Below, in pieces: positions 59,701 through 64,000 of a stretch of 64,000 nt of DNA. The notes under the pieces are model-generated. The model saw only the letters and a program-made list of their open reading frames with translations, did not search any database and was not told the origin of the DNA. Source of the stretch: Chromobotia macracanthus. Its lineage: Eukaryota > Chordata > Actinopteri > Cypriniformes > Botiidae. The first letter of the stretch is position 1. Every line of letters starts with the position of its first letter. The DNA lies in contig JAZGTH010000068.1 of assembly GCA_036877525.1 (NCBI GenBank), forward strand, positions 1,606,501 through 1,670,500, given 5' to 3'. The position numbers and the translations under genes are program-made.

Positions 59701-61676
59701 CATTTATGCTGAAGACAACATTAAATGTTTTTTTGAAAAAAAAAACCTTTTTTCTTTATTACAGGTAGACAACAATGAGGTGACACGGCGTATCCTGAAT
59801 GACCCTGTTTCGTACCCCCCTACCTTCAGCAAGGACCTTAAAGACATCTGTGAAGGACTAATGGAGAAAGACCCAGAGAAGAGACTCGGTTTCAAGAACA
59901 ACGAGTGTGCTGAGCTAAAGAACCAGCCCTTCTTTAAAGAGCTTAACTGGGGGAGATTAGAAGCTGGTACAGACCACTAGCCTTAATAGTGTTGGAAAAA
60001 TATACAAAATATATATAAAACTATACTGGTTTTCAGACATGGTACCATGGTAGCATTGGGCAATTTTCATGGCAGTAGCTCTTATACATCAAGCTATTTT
60101 AATAGCATCAAGCTATTTTAACATGTAGCACTGTAACATGACACTATATACATACTAATTTTGGTCACTTTGGCTTTTTAATACAGCCATACAGGAACAA
60201 TTAGACTAGGCCATAATAAGAAATGCAAATCAATTCGCTAGGATTGTTAATTTAAATAGATTGATTGAAAAACAATTATTATTATCACTCATGTTCATAG
60301 AAGTCCTTGAATATAAGCCTATAGCTTGGTATCAGAGTTCTCCACCACTGTTTATTTAGACGTGTATCATAGTATGTGTTAATAACCAGCCAGGCACAGG
60401 TTACCATAGATAATATTAACTGTATTGATTTCAACAAAAAAACAAAAGAGAGACACACACATCTGATAATACACCCTGCAAATCACATATATCTTAAAAG
60501 GGTCATGACGTTTTTTTTTTTGGTAATTATAATGTTATGTTTTTTTGCCCAAAAACATTCAAAATAAGATCATTTATTTCCTTTTTCCTACGGTTTTTAG
60601 TTCTGTGATTTAAAATGTTTGGGTGAAATCATCAACGTGTACGATTAGCTAATGTCTTAGCAAAGCGTTTGGATGGCATTTTACTGTTATCACATGTATT
60701 ATGAGTGTAACAAGGCCTTTAAATCCACTCACTCCTCCAAAGTATTCTATTTAGCCTGTAGTAATGCTGTAGTGGATTAATCCCAAACAAAGAGGATGTT
60801 ACTGTGATGTTATTCTGTCCGGTGAGGACTGTTTCCACTTCTCTGCAGCTGAATGACCATGGGTGGAGCCAACAATGTGATAATTTAAAAGTAGGTGTTG
60901 TTATCTTGCTCTGGGGCAAGTAATATGAAAATGAATCTACCTAGTGATGTCACATATCCATCCACTGCGCATTCATTTTTTCCAGGGGAAAACTTACATA
61001 AATGCTTTCTGTTACTGATTGCTTTCTATTACTGAAATGTTACTGATTAGTAGGACATTGTAAGATATGAAACTTGCAGGATGTATTAATGATACCAATA
61101 CCTCTTATATGCCAAAAGATCAAGGAAAATTTATTTCCTCTTGTCATTACCATGACCATTACCATGATCTAGTCCATTACACCATGTATATAGTGCTCTT
61201 TTGGCTAACATGTAGTACAACATGTGTATATGGTGGTATGACTACAGAATTAAACTATGATACTGTATATACATCTGATACTATCCCTGTATCATGACAA
61301 TGCTTTCTTCGTAAGGCACCTGTATATGCAAAACAGTGATTATATGATTTAGATCTGAACTCCAATCTAATTTTTGTCCCTCTTGTGTTCAGGAAAGCTT
61401 CCTCCTCCCTTTGTGCCAGATCCTAAGATGGTCTACGCTAAGGACATTGATGATGTGGGAGCGTTCAGCACCATTAAAGGTGTTGTGATAGACAATCAAG
61501 ACAATGAATTCTACAATGAGTTTGCAACTGGAAATGTTCCAATTCCATGGCAGGAGGAGATGATTGAGACAGGCGTGTTTGGGGAGCTGAACATCTGGGC
61601 ACAAAATGGAAAACTGCCAAACGATCTGGATCCTAACTATGTGGAAGCGAAAGGTGGGGGATGTGTGATACTGTAA
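53782..61676 (+). CDS. grk1: Rhodopsin kinase GRK1
   Basis: Seven coding exons, 53782-54480, 55650-55777, 57542-57699, 57793-57876, 59516-59640, 59765-59966 and 61393-61676, join in frame to 559 residues (human GRK1 563). The N-terminal helix 'MDIGGLETVVANSAYVSARG' is the receptor-contact segment of GRK1. An RGS-homology domain follows (about 50-175), then an AGC kinase domain: Gly-rich loop 'GKGGFGEV' 197-204, ATP lysine about 219, catalytic 'YRDLKPEN' with Asp317, 'DLG' Asp335, and 'APE' 360-362. The tail ends in the CAAX box CVIL (556-559). The enzyme phosphorylates light-activated opsin on photoreceptor membranes so that arrestin can bind. The residue before the ATP lysine is Asn rather than the usual Cys. 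GRK1 rather than GRK7 is shown by the N-terminus and the kinase insert text. Which fish paralogue (1a or 1b) is not decidable here. All introns are GT-AG. Confidence 0.96.
54481..55649 (+). other. grk1 intron 1
   Basis: Starts 'gtaaggga', ends 'ctcttacag'. No recognised element. The open frame of exon 1 continues about 100 codons into it by chance. Confidence 0.8.
55778..57541 (+). other. grk1 intron 2
   Basis: Starts 'gtgttact', ends 'tatgccag'. AT-rich, no gene or recognised mobile element within. Confidence 0.8.
58543..59271 (-). mobile_element. Solo LTR in grk1 intron 4
   Basis: The 729 bp unit begins 'tgtcatgaatcgg' and ends 'gggacctgaca', so it has TG...CA ends inside short TGTCA/TGACA inverted repeats. 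The flanks 'atgtt' (58,538-58,542) and 'gtgtt' (59,272-59,276) fit a 5 bp target duplication with one mismatch. Read on the minus strand it has 'ccaataaattgttcc', a polyadenylation signal about 40 bases before its end, which sets the orientation. No internal retroelement sequence remains. It is opposite in direction to grk1. Confidence 0.7.
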
Positions 61677-62117
61677 AATAGGAAACAGAAAGCGAAAGTC
61701 AGGGGTGCAAAGGAGTATGGCAAAAGAAAATCTTAAAATGATTTTCAGTCATCAACAAAAAAGATAGCAAGAGGGACATCAATTTTGTGTAGGCTTATTT
61801 CTCCTCACTTGCTCGTTTGGACTCAACATTGCTTGTAATAACTGCATGTATTGTACTGGGACACATTTCAGGCTACAGTACATCTTTGGTTTACCTTCAT
61901 AAATGTATTTACATTATGTAAAAATTACAAGAACTTTGTAAATGATTTGCTTGTAAACTATACATCATGTATCAGTGATGGAAATGTACATAAGCTATCC
62001 TATGCTGTGTCATGTTGTTATTAATGTTTGTGGACTTACAGACTTTTACCTATAAGGGAATTTTTGGCCACAAAGGATGTAAGCGTAGAAAGAGGAATTA
62101 AAATCTAGTAAGTGTAA

Positions 62118-62123
62118 AATAAA
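62118..62123 (+). terminator. grk1: Candidate grk1 polyadenylation signal
   Basis: AATAAA in 'gtgtaaaataaaggaactg', about 440 bases after the stop. A second AATAAA lies at 62,258-62,263, after the TA repeat. Confidence 0.5.
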
Positions 62124-62217
62124 GGAACTGATAAAGTAACATGCATTATATGTAATACAGGAAGTGAAACCCTTGTTTACTTTAATGGTTCAAATATATT
62201 TTTGTAGACATTCTATA

Positions 62218-62218
<1 letters not shown>

Positions 62219-62249
<31 letters not shown>
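62219..62249. repeat. (TA)n microsatellite
   Basis: About 15 TA units in the grk1 3' flank. Confidence 0.9.
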
Positions 62250-62251
<2 letters not shown>

Positions 62252-62269
62252 TCTAGTAATAAAATTGAC

Positions 62270-63149
62270 ATTAAAATGTTTATGTAGGAAAACAAAGTCC
62301 TGAGTTATGTTTTTGTTTGGGGGAGGACAACATGGAATAAGCTACTTCACTGAAATGTTGAACTGGGGGTTTTCAGTAGTTTTAACTTCAACAAGTATGG
62401 AAATTCTTTTTAAAGTGTTTCCCTAAAGTGTTTCCTTCAAAACTACAGTCTGGAAATTGTTTCTGTATATGGAATACATGATGTATCATTGAATCAAAAC
62501 AGTATATTATTTTTTTAATTAAAAAAAGTACTGCATTATTTTAAAACAAAAAAAACAAACTATTTCAGAATTTATATACATACATTTTCAAATTTCTCCA
62601 ATCTGATTTAATATTTAATCAATTGGTGCTGATCTAATGCTGGTTAAGTTAGTGGACCACCAATGCATTGTTGGTGAAGCTGGTCAACCAATAATATCTT
62701 TCCCAATGGGCCTGATAAAGATCTTTGTCAAAAGAGTCTGCTGGTTAAGCTCAGTAAGAATCCTGGTTAGAACATCAGCACTGGTTTGTGGACATAGGCC
62801 AAATTGATTTTACAAACAGTGCATTGTGTTATAAACAGTTTTTATTTTTTATGAACATTTTTATTTTCCTTCTTTATTATTTTCTTGAGGTTTTTTGAGT
62901 TTTACTTTCTCCCAAAAGTTGAGATAACTTTTTTTAATTTTGTCAAATGAAATACTGACCATTGGACACATTATTTGAATACACAATATAATTAGTTTAC
63001 AATTAGTTTAAAATAAAAAGTTTTTTTTACACCCCCCCAAGTTGCTGTGGTGACCCTCAGTGTGGTGTCCTACTTCCCTGTTGCCATGTGAAAAGACCAG
63101 AGACAATGATCTGAAAGGAGAAGTAACACTCATTAGTCACATTTATGGA
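62270..63149. other. Intergenic between grk1 and the last gene
   Basis: AT-rich. 'ctggttaagttagtgg' and 'gtgaagctggtcaacca' style phrases (62,640-62,770) hint at an old repeat. No gene. Confidence 0.4.
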
Positions 63150-63201
63150 CTCTGACAGTCTCACAGTTCATAAGATAAGAATAACACTCACGCCAGCGGA
63201 G
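63150..63201 (+). other. Proposed noncoding exon of the last gene
   Basis: Ends in a strong donor 'gcggag|gtaagata' at 63,201/63,202. A matching acceptor 'tgtttttag' ends at 63,309. The 5' end is unknown. Confidence 0.35.
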
Positions 63202-63310
63202 GTAAGATATTTCTTCAAACATTGTGAATGTTTTTAACCAGTCAACCCTGATTAGTGTTCAGAGTAGTACAATAAAGGGTAATGACTAAGCTTTCTTTAA
63301 TGTTTTTAGG

Positions 63311-63358
63311 ATGGTGATACAGAACAATCACAACAGAACAACACAGAGACTTCAGTGA
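63311..63358 (+). other. Upstream open reading frame
   Basis: If the acceptor at 63,309 is used, the leader holds a 15-codon frame (ATG 63,311 to TGA 63,356) before the main start, plus a very short second one at 63,361. Such frames can lower translation of the main frame. This is an inference only. Confidence 0.3.
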
Positions 63359-63488
63359 AAATGATTCAGCTATGAAGATTATTTTGTTAAAATAGCTGTT
63401 GTGTTTGGCAGTTTAATAGTGCATGAGTGTGTTTCTGAACTTGTGAATCTCGCTCACCTGGACATGAAAATTCTCCTAGCATCAAATA

Positions 63489-63885
63489 ATGGATAAGTCA
63501 TTACTAATCTGTAACACTTCTAATGGAAAGCCTACCATTCCAAAAAAACCCAATCCTCCACCAAAACCAAAACTCAATGCTTTACATCAATCAAGTCACA
63601 TTTGTTCCACTAGAAGAATGGACCAGGCTTTGTGTTACCCAGAGCCAAGGACCAGTAAGCAAATGGCAGTAAATTACAACAGCAAAGAGGGAAAGCACTT
63701 GAGCAAAGATTCAAGGTCTTTGGTAGTTGAAGCTGGATTGCCGCCTTCAACCAAGACAGAGGATCAGTCACAGTATATATCTTCATTCTCAAGTAAAAGT
63801 GGACATAGAGGATGGAATGTAAAAGAGATGGTGGAGGAAAAAACACATCAACTGACAGCAGACCATGTGGATGTGGGTCGGTCAG
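63489..63885 (+). CDS. First coding exon of an unrecognised gene, runs beyond the window
   Basis: An open frame of 132 codons from ATG 63,489 to a donor-like 'gtcag|gtaatg' at 63,885/63,886 (phase 1). Beyond that the frame stays open only to 63,920. The peptide starts 'MDKSLLICNTSNGKPTIPKK' and contains 'KPNPPPKPKL' (residues about 20-29), a class of proline-rich motif that binds SH3 domains. The rest is polar, Ser/Lys-rich and probably disordered, with 'GWNVKEMVEEKTHQL' near its end. I do not recognise the protein. Proline-rich starts of this sort occur in Rho exchange factors and adaptors, but nothing here decides that. Support for a real exon comes from its length, the plausible splice sites on both sides and the upstream donor-acceptor pair. 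Confidence 0.5.
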
Positions 63886-64000
63886 GTAATGATTTTTTAC
63901 TTTTGTTTGAGACCATTTAAAGTTTGATGTTTCTATGCCTAATAATATTGCAAGATGCTCAAAGGTTTCCAGGCTGCTTGGGCAGAAAAAGTAATGTTAA

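Overview
This looks like nuclear DNA of a ray-finned fish, probably an otophysan (carp, characin, catfish or knifefish group). The evidence is three split vertebrate genes with standard GT-AG introns, embedded in AT-rich DNA. That DNA is packed with typical fish repeats: several Tc1-like transposons, tRNA-derived SINEs, Ty3/gypsy and DIRS-like retroelements, hAT-type elements and 'gttgctagggtg' dispersed repeats. The lineage is an inference from repeat style and protein similarity; no species is claimed.

Layout. Bases 1-22,500 hold no host gene I can support. They contain a tandemly duplicated dispersed repeat (430-2,600), a decayed hAT/KIAA1586-like transposase (about 3,120-4,500) and a 6.1 kb fold-back element whose loop holds a decayed DIRS-like retroelement (6,011-12,131). 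They also contain a decayed endogenous-retrovirus-like pol remnant split by a SINE (13,330-15,500) and a Ty3/gypsy element with an internal deletion (18,086-21,051).

Bases 22,580-33,460 carry taf6, a TFIID subunit with 14 coding exons and 636 residues, on the plus strand. Bases 33,640-40,050 carry a small four-span membrane protein of the TMEM272 type (4 coding exons, 175 residues). A 451 bp hAT-type non-autonomous element with a perfect 8 bp target duplication lies just upstream of its first coding exon. Bases 40,190-53,500 are again mostly mobile DNA: a Tc1-related miniature element, two broken Tc1 transposases, an OTU-protease-like scrap, a DDE transposase relic, LTR-like direct repeats and a gypsy gag fragment. 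Bases 53,782-62,120 carry grk1 (rhodopsin kinase, 7 coding exons, 559 residues). Its fourth coding intron holds a 729 bp solo LTR. The window ends inside the first coding exon of an unrecognised plus-strand gene with a proline-rich N-terminus.

The three recognised genes do not form a pathway. TAF6 is a general transcription factor subunit, GRK1 shuts off photoreceptor signalling, and the TMEM272-like protein has no known role that I can state. I found no previously undescribed system. The most interesting points are the GRK1 C-terminal CVIL box, which predicts geranylgeranylation; the DIRS-in-fold-back composite; the Tc1-OTU read-through ORF; and transposon junctions that can be dated by their target duplications.
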